NCBI GenBank assembly: GCA_900314495.1
Contig: OMVJ01000004.1
Location: 1 to 64,000, forward strand
Direction of reading: 5' to 3'
Length of the DNA stretch: 64,000 nt
Origin: an uncultured Olsenella sp.
GTDB taxonomy: Bacteria; Actinomycetota; Coriobacteriia; Coriobacteriales; Atopobiaceae
This document shows positions 32,676 through 41,217 of the stretch, in pieces. Both the position numbers and the translations under genes were made by a program. The first letter of the stretch is position 1; each line of letters opens with the position of its first letter. The notes beneath the pieces are model-generated. The model did not search any database. It was given only the letters and a program-made list of their open reading frames with translations, and had not been told where the DNA came from.

Positions 32676-33875
32676 TTACTCGCCGGCGGCGATGGCTGCC
32701 ACCGCCGCGGCAATCTGCGCCGCCTGGTCTGGTTGGATGTCGCACGGGAGGTCCACCGCGCCGGCGCTGAGACGCGCCGTCTGGGGCCAGGCGTCGGAGG
32801 CGGGGTCATAGCCGAAGGCCGCCGGGTCCAGCGCACCCGGCGAGAGGAGCGGCCGGTACCAGCCCACGGCGTAGAAGCCCATCTGGGCGACCTTTGCGAT
32901 GACGCGGTCCGCCTGGTCCGTGGACGCCAGCGTGACGGGCAGCCGAAGCAGCGGCGCGCTCTCCCCCGCCGCGCGCACGGCCGCCGGCACCTCCACGCCC
33001 GGGGTATCTGGCGTAAGGACTCGCAGGTAGGCAGCCACGCAGGAGCGGTGGCGCGCCTCCGTTGCGTCCAGGTTGGAGAGGCCCGCCAGCGCCTGCTGGG
33101 CAATGTATTCGCTCACTCCCTGAGGCTCGTAGGGCAGCTGGGCGCGCTGCTCGCTGGGAGCGACCGCGGGCTCGAAGGTGCCCTTGCGCTCCATGCGGGT
33201 GCGCAGGGCATGGGAGGCGCCGCGCGGTAGCCGCGTGAGCACGCGTAGCTGGTTGCGATAGCTCTGGGCCGCCTTGTCCAGGCGGGGGTCAAGCTGCGGT
33301 AGGGCGGCCAGGTCGCGCACCACGACGGCGCGCAGGTCAGCGTCCTGCCACGTGGGGTTGATCCAGACGGCACCGCCAAAGTAGCTGGCAGGGAGCATCT
33401 TCTCCACGCCAAAGGAGTGGACGGAGACGTCCACAAGGGGCCTGCCGTCCGCCCCGCGCGAGAGGCGCCCCACGCAATGGGCGTTGTCCTCCATCACGAT
33501 AGCGCCGACGGCGTGGGCCGCACTGCACAGGCGGGCATCGGACGCAGGGTCGATGATGCCAAAAGAGTGCTGAATGACCAGCGCGCGGGTGTCCGCGGGG
33601 AGGCCCTGCTCGGCAGCCGCCGCGTCTATGGCCAAGGTGTCCGGCGAGACGTCCAGGTACAGGGGCGCCAGGCCCGCTGCCGTGATGGGGTCCACCGCCG
33701 TGCAGCAGGTGTAGAGCTGCGTGGCCACCCGGCCGTCGCCGCGCGCGGCGCGCAGGGTGCGAAAGACCTGCTCCATGCCGTAGCGGGCCTTGAAGACCAG
33801 GTACCAGTCCCCCGGCTCCGTGCCCGTGCGCTCCGCCAGGGCGCGACGCAGCTTGGCCTGTGCTGAATCCTGCAT
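32676..33875 (-). CDS. DegT/DnrJ/EryC1-type PLP-dependent aminotransferase
   Basis: 399 residues, fold type I PLP enzyme. YGMEQVFRTLRAARGDG near the N-terminus, IVMEDNAHCVGR (cofactor-binding Asp) and the SFGVEKMLPAS segment with the Schiff-base Lys match DegT-family sugar aminotransferases. Length is normal. It starts at ATG 33875 with GGAAAGGA upstream and is 27 bases from the ATP-grasp gene, so the two probably form one operon that makes and ligates an amino-containing building block. Substrate not predictable from sequence. Confidence 0.75.
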   Translation of the reverse strand: MQDSAQAKLRRALAERTGTEPGDWYLVFKARYGMEQVFRTLRAARGDGRVATQLYTCCTAVDPITAAGLAPLYLDVSPDTLAIDAAAAEQGLPADTRALVIQHSFGIIDPASDARLCSAAHAVGAIVMEDNAHCVGRLSRGADGRPLVDVSVHSFGVEKMLPASYFGGAVWINPTWQDADLRAVVVRDLAALPQLDPRLDKAAQSYRNQLRVLTRLPRGASHALRTRMERKGTFEPAVAPSEQRAQLPYEPQGVSEYIAQQALAGLSNLDATEARHRSCVAAYLRVLTPDTPGVEVPAAVRAAGESAPLLRLPVTLASTDQADRVIAKVAQMGFYAVGWYRPLLSPGALDPAAFGYDPASDAWPQTARLSAGAVDLPCDIQPDQAAQIAAAVAAIAAGE

Positions 33876-34171
33876 GTGGTGTCCTTTCCAAATGCTAAAG
33901 CCCTAGATTACGCCTTTGGCCCGCGCCGTGCGAGCGAGACAGCATCGTAATAGCACGCGTGCAGGCAGATGGCAGGTTGCGAACAAACGAGCTGACGGCG
34001 AATTGGGTCCACACGTAAACGCGTTTACACCTAGAAAAAGTGATCGCTAATCGCGTTACGTGTGGACCAAAAAGAGCGTATGCCGAGTAGCGGACCCCAT
34101 TGGTGCTGGCAACCGGAGTAGATGTCGCCAGCCTTCGCAAGGCACTAGGCCGTCAGAAGGATTGGAACCCC
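33876..34171. other. Repeat-bearing intergenic stretch
   Basis: 296 bases without a credible gene. It contains an AGCACGCGTG variant near 33953, the inverted element at 34006-34068, and a GCTGGC/GCCAGC pair at about 34105-34132 downstream of murJ with no T-run. Confidence 0.5.
34006..34068. repeat. 63-bp inverted-repeat element
   Basis: The left arm 34006-34023 and right arm 34052-34068 match as inverted repeats (GGTCCACACGT ends) with one base deleted. The left arm overlaps a perfect palindrome GTAAACGCGTTTAC at 34015-34028. It could form a hairpin or be a miniature element. Confidence 0.5.
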
Positions 34172-35869
34172 CTACCCGCGGTGCGGTCGTAGGCGCGCGA
34201 GCAGGTTGGTGAAGGTGGAGGCCTCGGGCATCTTGAGGGCGATGGCCAGACCGAACGTAACCAAGAGCGCCGGGATGCCACCTGCGAACGTGAAGATGAG
34301 CGAGCGCAGCATGGAGCCGCCCGTCGGGCCCATGACGCGTGCCAGCGCGAAGAGGATGCCGGCACCCACAGCGGAGCCCGCCAGGCCAACCAAGCAGGAC
34401 TTGATGGCGCTGACCACCACGGCGCGCAGGCCCATCTGCCCAAGGTGGCGGCGCAGGCTGACGAAGGTGACCACGTCCACCATGGCGAAGAAGAAGAGCG
34501 AGGAAAGCGGCACCATCATCAGGCCGCCAACCGGGGTGAGGAAGAGGCAGAAGGCCACCTGCATGGCCGAGCCCAGGATGATGGAGATGGCGTACAGGTA
34601 CATGCGGCGCAGAGAAGAGCAAACTTTCTGCAAGTAGGTGCAGACGCCGTACGCCGGCAGGGACAGCGAGAGAACTGCCAGGTAGTCGGCAGTGAGCTGC
34701 AGGTTCTGGGCCGAGAAGTTGCCGGCGGCCATGATGGTGATGAGCGGCAGGGAGAACACGATGAGGTACATGGTGAAGGGTATCAGCATGAAGAGGATGC
34801 GGCTGGTGCCGTACGAGACGCCGCGCGCGACGGCGGGCAGGTCGTCCTTGGCCATGGCGTCGGAGAGCTCCGTGAACATGGCCGTGGTGATGGGAATAGC
34901 GAAGACCGAGTACGGCAGGGTGTACCAGGTGCGCGTGTAGTAGGCGATGGACGAGCCGGCCACCGTGACGGAGAGCGCGCTCGAGTTCTGCACGGAGAAG
35001 GTGATGAAGGAGCAGATGGTCACCACCAGCGAGGGGATGCCGATGGAGAGGGTCTCCTTGATGGCGGGGTCGTGCACGTCCACGTAGAAGCGCAGCTTGA
35101 TGCCGTTGCGGCGCAGGGACGGCACCTGCATGAGCACCTGCACCAGGACGCCCAGGGGGTTGCCAATGGCCAGGCTGAGGATGGCCACCGTGTAGTTGGT
35201 GCCCGCGAACGCGTAGTAGAGGAAGAAGGACGCAATGCAGACGATGTTGTTGAAGATGGGCGCCGCCTGGCTCCAGAAGTAGTCGCGCTCCGCGTTGAGC
35301 AGGCCGGAGATGAGCGACGACAGCGCGTACAGGATGCACTCGATCACGAAGAAGCGGAAGAGGAAGACCGAGAGGTCGAAGTCGAAGTCACCAGTAGCGT
35401 TGAAGGCCTGCGTCCAGATGGCCTGCCGCGCGAAGACGAAGCCCAGGATGGTGACCGCGCCCATGAGGATGAGCACCAGCGACACCAGGTTGGACGCGTA
35501 CTTGTTGGCGGAGTCACGGCCGGCCTTCTTCTTCAGCGAGAGGTACACGGGCAGGAAGGCGGTGGCGATCATGCCGCCCATGACCAGCTCGTACAGCTGG
35601 TTGGGCAGGTTGTTGGCCGTGGTGTAGACGCTGGAGAGGCCCGTTGCGCCCAACGCGAAGGCCTGGCCCCACGTGCGGAAGAAGCCCGTGATGCGCGAGA
35701 TTATGACCAGCACGCTCATCATGGCGGCGGAACGGCCGACGTTGGCGGCGGTCTCCTCGCTGGCGGCGACTTGCGGCTGGCTGGCAGCGGGCTGCTTGCT
35801 GGCAGCGGGCTGCTTGCTGGCGGGCGCGGCCTGCCCCCGCAGGTGCTTGGGCTCTTGGCTCTGTGGCAT
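34172..35869 (-). CDS. murJ: Lipid II flippase MurJ
   Basis: 565-residue MOP-superfamily membrane protein that moves lipid II across the membrane. Fourteen or so helices are visible. Landmarks are SRITGFFRTW near helix 1, the ANNLPNQLYELVMGGMIATAF segment and the central GIPSLVVTICSFITFSVQ. The cytosolic N-terminus has a tandem AASKQP repeat encoded by an 18-bp DNA duplication near 35777-35820. Start ATG 35869 follows GAGGAG. Confidence 0.9.
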   Translation of the reverse strand: MPQSQEPKHLRGQAAPASKQPAASKQPAASQPQVAASEETAANVGRSAAMMSVLVIISRITGFFRTWGQAFALGATGLSSVYTTANNLPNQLYELVMGGMIATAFLPVYLSLKKKAGRDSANKYASNLVSLVLILMGAVTILGFVFARQAIWTQAFNATGDFDFDLSVFLFRFFVIECILYALSSLISGLLNAERDYFWSQAAPIFNNIVCIASFFLYYAFAGTNYTVAILSLAIGNPLGVLVQVLMQVPSLRRNGIKLRFYVDVHDPAIKETLSIGIPSLVVTICSFITFSVQNSSALSVTVAGSSIAYYTRTWYTLPYSVFAIPITTAMFTELSDAMAKDDLPAVARGVSYGTSRILFMLIPFTMYLIVFSLPLITIMAAGNFSAQNLQLTADYLAVLSLSLPAYGVCTYLQKVCSSLRRMYLYAISIILGSAMQVAFCLFLTPVGGLMMVPLSSLFFFAMVDVVTFVSLRRHLGQMGLRAVVVSAIKSCLVGLAGSAVGAGILFALARVMGPTGGSMLRSLIFTFAGGIPALLVTFGLAIALKMPEASTFTNLLARLRPHRG

Positions 35870-35972
35870 GCATCGCTCCTCTCGATGAAACGAAAGGATT
35901 ATATGCCCCTGCAGCAAACTGGCAGGAAACTGCACCGAAGCTACGCCACGGGCCGCGCCGCCGCGGGGCCCA

Positions 35973-37364
35973 TTACGCCACGGGCGTGCCCATGGCGTAG
36001 ATGGTGAAGTAGCTCAGCGGCTTGATGTTCACCACGTCGCCGGGGTGCGGGTCGTGCACGCACTGGTCGTTGCCAATGTACATGGCCACGTGGTGGCCGC
36101 CGTTGGCAAAGACCAGGTCACCGGGCTGCAGCTGCGTGGTGTCGCTGAAGAGGTGGCCCAGCTGGCGGCAGTAGGGAATCTGCGTGTAGGTGGTGCGCGG
36201 GATGGAGAACCCACCCTGCCGGTAGGCCCATTGGCACAGGCCGGAACAGTCCGTGCCGCCGGACGTGGGCCAGGTGCCGCCCCACACGTAGGGCGTGCCC
36301 AGCAGGGACAGCGCCGCCTGCACGATGGTCTGGCGCGTGGCTGCGTCGAGCGTGCCGGAGGTGCCCGTGGCACCGTAGGCCGCGGAGTAGGAGCCCGCCC
36401 GAGCGGCACGGGCGGCCGCCTCGCGCGCCTTGCGCTCCTCCTCCTCGCGCGCGGCCTGAATCTCCGCGTCGCGCTTGGCCATGAGGTCCTTGACCTCGCC
36501 GTCCAGGGAGTTTACGAGGTTCGTCGCCTCCTGCGACTTGGCTTGAGTGGCCGCCGCCTGGGAATTGAGCTGAGCCTGCAGGCTCTGCAGGGAATTGCGC
36601 TGGGTCACCAGCTCCGCCTGGGCGGCCTCAAGCTCGTCCTGCTGGGAGACAAGCGACGCCTTGGCATCCTCCAGCTGGGACTTCTTGCTTTCGAGGTCCT
36701 TCTTCTGGTCCTCCAGCTGGGCCTTGAGGTCCTTTATCTCCGCCACCTGCTGGGAGTCCTGCTCCTGGATGGCGTCCATGTAGTGCACGCCGCTCAGGAA
36801 CTCGTCCATGGTGGCAGCGTTGAGGGCAACGGAGAGGATGTTGGTGGGGCCGGCCTTGTAGTCGCTCTTGATGCGCCTGGAGAGGAGGTCCTGCTTCTGG
36901 TCGATCTCGCGCTCGGTCTTGGTGATGCTGTCCTGCGTGGACTTGATCTGCGCCTGCGTGGAGTCGATCTGGCCCTGGGTCTTGTCGATCTCCGCCTGCT
37001 TGGCGTCGATCTTCTTCTGCTGGTCCGCGATCTGGGAGTTTACGCCGTCGACCTTCTCCTGCGTCTGCGCCTGCTGGTAGCCAAGCTCCTCCAGCTCCGC
37101 GCCAATCTGCTCCAGCTGGGCCTGGGCAGCGTCGTAGCGGCTTTGCGCGTCGCTGAGGGCGTTGAGAGTCTCCTGCGTGGCCTGGGGCACGGCATGAGCG
37201 GTCACCGGCGCAAGAGCGCTGATGCCGAGGCCCGCGAGCGCGGCCCCCGCTAGGCGGAAGGCGCCGCGGCGGGTGATGTTGGCGGTGGTGCTAGCGCTGG
37301 GAGAAGTGCTGGTGCTTATGTTTGACCCGGCACGCTGGGTGCCGGCGTTGGCTTGTCTGCCCAT
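35973..37364 (-). CDS. Secreted NlpC/P60 peptidoglycan hydrolase with coiled coil
   Basis: 463 residues. The N-terminus carries a twin-arginine-like signal (TRRGAFRLAGAALAGLG, then AHA). Residues ~65-330 are a long Gln/Lys/Glu coiled coil (e.g. KIDAKQAEIDKTQGQID), as in CwlO/RipA-type hydrolases regulated by partner proteins. The C-terminal NlpC/P60 domain has Cys373 in TDCSGL, His425 in GGHHVAMY and His437. It should cleave stem peptides in the wall. Start ATG 37364. Confidence 0.9.
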   Translation of the reverse strand: MGRQANAGTQRAGSNISTSTSPSASTTANITRRGAFRLAGAALAGLGISALAPVTAHAVPQATQETLNALSDAQSRYDAAQAQLEQIGAELEELGYQQAQTQEKVDGVNSQIADQQKKIDAKQAEIDKTQGQIDSTQAQIKSTQDSITKTEREIDQKQDLLSRRIKSDYKAGPTNILSVALNAATMDEFLSGVHYMDAIQEQDSQQVAEIKDLKAQLEDQKKDLESKKSQLEDAKASLVSQQDELEAAQAELVTQRNSLQSLQAQLNSQAAATQAKSQEATNLVNSLDGEVKDLMAKRDAEIQAAREEEERKAREAAARAARAGSYSAAYGATGTSGTLDAATRQTIVQAALSLLGTPYVWGGTWPTSGGTDCSGLCQWAYRQGGFSIPRTTYTQIPYCRQLGHLFSDTTQLQPGDLVFANGGHHVAMYIGNDQCVHDPHPGDVVNIKPLSYFTIYAMGTPVA

Positions 37365-37474
37365 GGGGTACCCCCGAGTTTGGTTGTGGTGTGGTTACGG
37401 TTGCGGTTCGTTTTGCGTTGTGGGTAGGCAACCATTATACGTGCGATGCGCCGACGCGCACCACTTTTTCATCC

Positions 37475-37540
37475 ATGAGACACGGGGTCGGTTCTCACGT
37501 CTCATTCAAATGAGACAAAAGGTGCGTCCCCCTGTCTCAT
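37475..37540. repeat. Palindromic GAGACA repeat abutting hisI
   Basis: Arms 37475-37505 and 37510-37540 begin and end with ATGAGAC/GTCTCAT around a TCAA loop; the right arm has the same GGTGCGTCCCCC core as the element at 13250. The outermost TGA of the right arm, read on the minus strand, is the stop codon of hisI. Confidence 0.75.
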
Positions 37541-37914
37541 CCCACGAGCTGGCGGAAGAAGCAGCTGCGGTGGCCGGTGTGGCAGGCGGGGCCGGGCGAG
37601 TCCACCTCGTATACCAGCGTGTCCGAGTCGCAGTCCACCAGCACGCGGCGTAGCTGCTGCGTGTTTCCGCTGGTAGCGCCCTTGTTCCACAGCTCCTGGC
37701 GGGAGCGGGACCAGAACCACGTGGTGCCCGTCTCAAACGTCAGGCGCACGGCCTCCTGGTTGGCCCACGCCACCATGAGCACCTCGCCCGTATCCCACTG
37801 CTGCACCACCACGGGGATGAGCCCGCGTGCGTCCAGCTTGAGGGGCGTCTGACTCAGCTTGGCGGGCTCCACGGCCTCGCCCGCGTACTTCTCGCACGTA
37901 TCTTCGGCGTCCAT
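37537..37914 (-). CDS. hisI: Phosphoribosyl-AMP cyclohydrolase
   Basis: 125 residues, third step of histidine synthesis. Conserved [31 protein letters not shown], the metal-binding DCDSDTL and the C-terminal [10 protein letters not shown] with its cysteine pair. ATG 37914 is chosen because GGGAGG lies six bases upstream, whereas ATG 37920 abuts it. Its stop codon is supplied by the adjacent repeat. It stands apart from the main his operon, and no hisE domain is fused to it. Confidence 0.93.
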   Translation of the reverse strand: MDAEDTCEKYAGEAVEPAKLSQTPLKLDARGLIPVVVQQWDTGEVLMVAWANQEAVRLTFETGTTWFWSRSRQELWNKGATSGNTQQLRRVLVDCDSDTLVYEVDSPGPACHTGHRSCFFRQLVG

Positions 37915-38019
37915 TTGCATCCTCCCGTCGCGGAAAACCGTCCGCTTGCGACCTTTTGGCACAACCTTACCACGGGTACATACAATGGAAGCTTACATCC
38001 CAATGCAAGCGAGGTCAGA

Positions 38020-38862
38020 ATGCCAGAAACCCCCAACCAGCATCCCGGCGTGCGCGTCGCCTTCGAGGACGAGCTGTGCGCCGGAGCAACCATGAAGTGC
38101 CTGGACGCGCGCATGATGCAGATTTACGTCCACATGGCCAGCAACGACGCGCTGACGCCGGAGGAACTGCTGCGGCGCAAGGGCTACCTGGTGGGGGACA
38201 CGCTCACCAAGGGCGGGGTGCTGCTGTTTGCCAAGGATCCCGCGCGGTTCATTCCGTGCGCGCGCGTGCACATCGCCCGCTTCAAGCAGTTTGAACGCGG
38301 CGGCCACAAGGAGTCCATCTGCGTGAAGGACCTGCTGCTGGACGGGCCCCTTCCCAAGCTGCTGGCCCGCACGGAGGAGCAGGTGCTGGACCTCACGGAC
38401 GAGATCACCTTCTTCGACACGGACGGCGGCTTCAAGAAGGTGCGAGACTACCCCCGCCACGCCTGGATTGACGGCCTGCTGGGCGCCCTGCTCCACCGGT
38501 CCTATCGGTCGGACAGCTACATCCACATCACGATTCTGGAGGACCGGCTGCAAATCCTCTCCCCCGGCACGCCCGACGTGCCCATCGACCGCGGCGCGCG
38601 CACGGCGGAGGGCAGCATGCGCAACCCCCGCATAACCCGCGGCATGACCGAGATGGGCATCGCCATGGAGCACATCGAGAGCAGCACCTCCCTGCAGGAG
38701 CGGCTGACCAGCCTGGAGCGGCCGGTCTTCGAGGAGCGCGACGCGCTGGACGGCAGCTCCGTGCAGCTGACGGTGAAGAGCAACATCGAGGCCTGGAACC
38801 AGCTGCTGGAGGAGAACATGGTGGATGGCCGCATGCTGCTCTCCCCCATCTACTCGCTGTGA
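38020..38862 (+). CDS. ATP-binding protein, HATPase_c_4-like (AlbA_2-less)
   Basis: 280 residues, divergent from hisI. The region around residues 140-215 (HAWIDGLLGALLHRSY, ITILEDRLQILSPG) matches the GHKL-type HATPase_c_4 domain of proteins often annotated as RecG-like transcriptional regulators. The usual N-terminal AlbA_2 (Schlafen-like) domain is absent and the C-terminus seems short. Start ATG 38020 follows GAGG. The stop TGA at 38860-38862 is the first three bases of a GAGACA repeat. Possibly a truncated or domesticated regulator. Confidence 0.55.
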   Translation: MPETPNQHPGVRVAFEDELCAGATMKCLDARMMQIYVHMASNDALTPEELLRRKGYLVGDTLTKGGVLLFAKDPARFIPCARVHIARFKQFERGGHKESICVKDLLLDGPLPKLLARTEEQVLDLTDEITFFDTDGGFKKVRDYPRHAWIDGLLGALLHRSYRSDSYIHITILEDRLQILSPGTPDVPIDRGARTAEGSMRNPRITRGMTEMGIAMEHIESSTSLQERLTSLERPVFEERDALDGSSVQLTVKSNIEAWNQLLEENMVDGRMLLSPIYSL

Positions 38863-38949
38863 GACACGGGGACGTGATGAGACGGGGGGACGTACCTTTT
38901 GTCTCATGACAAAGGGGGATGACAAAGGGGGACGTTTCCCTTCTGTCAC
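38860..38949. repeat. Degenerate GAGACA/GACAAAGGGGG repeat cluster
   Basis: Starts TGAGACACGGGGACG at the stop of the ATP-binding gene. It continues with an ATGAGAC...GTCTCAT unit (38877-38907) and two GACAAAGGGGGA units ending in GTCAC. Same family as 13250-13313, here decayed and tandem. Confidence 0.65.
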
Positions 38950-39050
38950 GCATGGCAGCCTTCGCGCTGCGGGCGGCCGCCGGCTGGCTACCGTAACCCA
39001 AATTCTGGAGAGCGAAGCCCTCGAATTACGCCAAGTGGCATCACGCGTAG

Positions 39051-39278
39051 ACCCCCAGTCGTGATTCCGGGACTTTTGCACCATTCTCGGCAAGCACAAC
39101 ATGCTATAAGGCCAGCTCAGAGGCACCGTGAAAAAGTGCGTGTTCCCCACCGTAGGGAATCGCACTCTCAAGGGTGCTGCCGTTTCAAGAAAGTGCAGGT
39201 CAGAGGGGGTGGCCGTCTCGTCGCACAACGCCAAAATAGCGCCTAAGGTGCAAAAGTTCGACAATCACGACTGGGGGT
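39051..39278. repeat. 228-bp element with ~31-bp terminal inverted repeats
   Basis: Ends 39052-39082 and 39247-39277 are inverted copies matching at 27 of 31 positions (CCCCCAGTCGTGATT at each end, GGTGCAAAAGT on the inner side). The interior has no transposase. This fits a miniature inverted-repeat element; I could not confirm a target duplication. Confidence 0.6.
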
Positions 39279-39351
39279 AGGCTGGGGAGTCAGCGCCGAA
39301 CGGCAATCGCCCGCTCCGTTCCCCACTGCTCGGCGCCAACCAAGCGCGTAT

Positions 39352-39509
39352 GCCAATGGCGTGCGCACTCTTTCCTCCGCAGGCAACGCAACAGTGCGCA
39401 CGCCAGCTTCGTGACGTGCTAGAAAGCCAGTTGGCATCCGACCGGCCCCACAGAATGCGCACTACCGAATCGGAAAGGTGTACAAGCCATTGGCATGCGC
39501 ACTCTTTCC
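39352..39509 (+). repeat. Imperfect direct repeat
   Basis: A 24-base unit containing TGCGCACTCTTTCC occurs at 39352-39375 and 39486-39509 with two mismatches. Origin unknown. Confidence 0.5.
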
Positions 39510-39616
39510 CCTGCTTCGCTCCTGCCTTCGCGGGCAACGCGACAAGTGGCCCCGCCACCAGCAGAAACAACAAAGGGGCGGTGACCACCGGCCGCCGCCC
39601 CGCATGTCAGAAGAGC

Positions 39617-39660
39617 GTGTCAAAACAGAAACGTCCCCCTTTGTCTCCCCCCTTTGTCAC
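39617..39660. repeat. GACAAAGGGGG repeat next to hisF
   Basis: On the minus strand GTGACAAAGG, then GAGACAAAGGGGGACG, then TTTTGACAC. It begins one base after the hisF stop. Same family as the elements at 38860 and 13250. Confidence 0.6.
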
Positions 39661-39661
39661 G

Positions 39662-40432
39662 TCAGAAGTCGAGGCGGACGGGGATGCCCTGGGAGGCCAT
39701 GTACTCCTTCACCTGGCGAATGCTGTACGTGCCAAAGTGGAAGACGCTGGCGGCCAGCACGGCGTCGGCCTCGCCCTCGATGATGCCCTCGGCAAAGTGC
39801 TCCAGCGTGCCCACGCCGCCGGACGCGATCACGGGGATGGGCACGGCACGGGCGACGGTGCGCGTCAGGGCCAGGTCGAAGCCCTCCTTGGTACCGTCGC
39901 GGTCCATGCTGGTGAGCAGAATCTCGCCCGCGCCGCGGCGCGCGGCTTCCTCCGCCCAGCCAACGGCGTCGATGCCAGTGTTGTGCCGGCCGCCCGCGGT
40001 GAAGACCTCCCACTTGTCACGCCCGTCGCTCACGCGCTTGGCGTCGATGGCCACGATCACGGCCTGGCTGCCAAAGGCCTGGGCCGCGCGCGTGATGAGC
40101 GTGGGGTCCTTGACGGCGGCGGAGTTGAGCGAGACCTTGTCCGCGCCGGCGGAGACCATGCGCACCATGTCGGGCAAGGTGCGGAAGCCGCCGCCCACGG
40201 TGTAGGGAATGCGCAGCTCGGCGGAGGCGCGGCTGGCCAGGTCAACGGTGGTCTTGCGGTCGTCGGAGGTGGCGGTGATGTCCAGGAAGACAACCTCGTC
40301 GGCACCCTCGTGGTCGTAGACGCTGGCCAGCTCAACGGGGTCGCCGGCGTCGCGCAGGTCCACGAAGTTCACGCCCTTGACCACGCGGCCGTCCTTGACG
40401 TCCAGGCAGGGAATCACGCGCTTGGTTAGCAT
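39662..40432 (-). CDS. hisF: Imidazole glycerol phosphate synthase cyclase subunit
   Basis: 256-residue TIM barrel. It condenses PRFAR with ammonia from HisH. Catalytic Asp residues are in [15 protein letters not shown] and [13 protein letters not shown]; phosphate sites GGGFR and ASGGVG are present. ATG 40432 overlaps the hisA stop by 7 bases. Last gene of the main his operon, followed immediately by repeats rather than hisI. Confidence 0.97.
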   Translation of the reverse strand: MLTKRVIPCLDVKDGRVVKGVNFVDLRDAGDPVELASVYDHEGADEVVFLDITATSDDRKTTVDLASRASAELRIPYTVGGGFRTLPDMVRMVSAGADKVSLNSAAVKDPTLITRAAQAFGSQAVIVAIDAKRVSDGRDKWEVFTAGGRHNTGIDAVGWAEEAARRGAGEILLTSMDRDGTKEGFDLALTRTVARAVPIPVIASGGVGTLEHFAEGIIEGEADAVLAASVFHFGTYSIRQVKEYMASQGIPVRLDF

Positions 40433-41217
40433 GGTTGGTCCTCCTTCTGGTCTTCGCTGGCGACGCGCGCGGCGGCGGAACCCGTCGCGGCCGCGGCAAG
40501 GGCGTCCTCCAGCGAGAAGTTGCCCTCGTAGATGGCCCTGCCGGTGATTGCGCCCTCGACAACCGCCGGCCCGGCAGCCGCCAGCGCGCGAATGTCCGCC
40601 AGCGTGGCGATGCCGCCGGAGGCAACCACCGGGAAGCCCGCGACGCCCGAGATGTGGCGGTAGGCGTCCACGTCTATGCCCGTCTGCATGCCGTCGCGCG
40701 CGATGTCCGTGAAGACCAGGTGGCGATAGCCCAGCGCGGCCAAGCGCGAGACCAGCTCGTCAGCCTGCAGCGCCTCCCCCTCGCGCCAGCCGTTCACGCG
40801 AACCTGGCCGTCTCGGGCGGCAACGTCCGCCACCAGCAGCTCGCCATACTCGCGCGCGGCCGCCTCCGCGAAGCCGGGATCACGCACCAGGGCCGTGCCG
40901 ATGGCGATGCGCTTGGCGCCCGCGTCCGCCAGTCGCGCCACGGCCTCCATGCTGCGAACGCCGCCACCCGTGTCCACGGAGATGCCCGGAACCTGGCAGA
41001 TGGCTGCAATCGCGCGGCGGTTCTTCTCCAGCGCGTCGGCGTCTTCCTCAAACGTGGCAGAGAGATCCACCACGTGGATCCACTTTGCCCCGCGGGCCAC
41101 GAAGTCGCGCGCCACAGCCGCCGGATCCGTGGAGTAGACGGTCATCTTGGACCGGTCGCCGCGCTGCAGGCGCACCACCTGGCCGGCTATGAGGTCAATC
41201 GCGGGGAAGAGGATCAT
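40426..41217 (-). CDS. hisA: ProFAR isomerase
   Basis: 263 residues, (beta/alpha)8 enzyme paralogous to HisF. Conserved [34 protein letters not shown] and VVASGGIA. The Ala-rich C-terminal tail beyond residue ~240 is an extension. ATG 41217 overlaps the hisH stop as ATGA. Confidence 0.95.
   Translation of the reverse strand: MILFPAIDLIAGQVVRLQRGDRSKMTVYSTDPAAVARDFVARGAKWIHVVDLSATFEEDADALEKNRRAIAAICQVPGISVDTGGGVRSMEAVARLADAGAKRIAIGTALVRDPGFAEAAAREYGELLVADVAARDGQVRVNGWREGEALQADELVSRLAALGYRHLVFTDIARDGMQTGIDVDAYRHISGVAGFPVVASGGIATLADIRALAAAGPAVVEGAITGRAIYEGNFSLEDALAAAATGSAAARVASEDQKEDQPC

Larger units (their letters stand above)
38863..39661. other. Repeat-filled gap between the ATP-binding gene and hisF
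   Basis: About 800 bases with no credible gene. It contains four repeat structures, listed separately, from at least three different families, and looks like an accumulation site for small mobile elements. Confidence 0.6.

Noticed and set aside
33895-34140. 81-residue minus-strand frame after murJ
   Set aside because: Its sequence is largely the translation of the inverted-repeat element at 34006-34068; no ribosome site.
37993-39264. 423-residue minus-strand frame opposite the ATP-binding gene
   Set aside because: The C-terminal two thirds mirror the plus-strand gene and the N-terminal third is repeat sequence.
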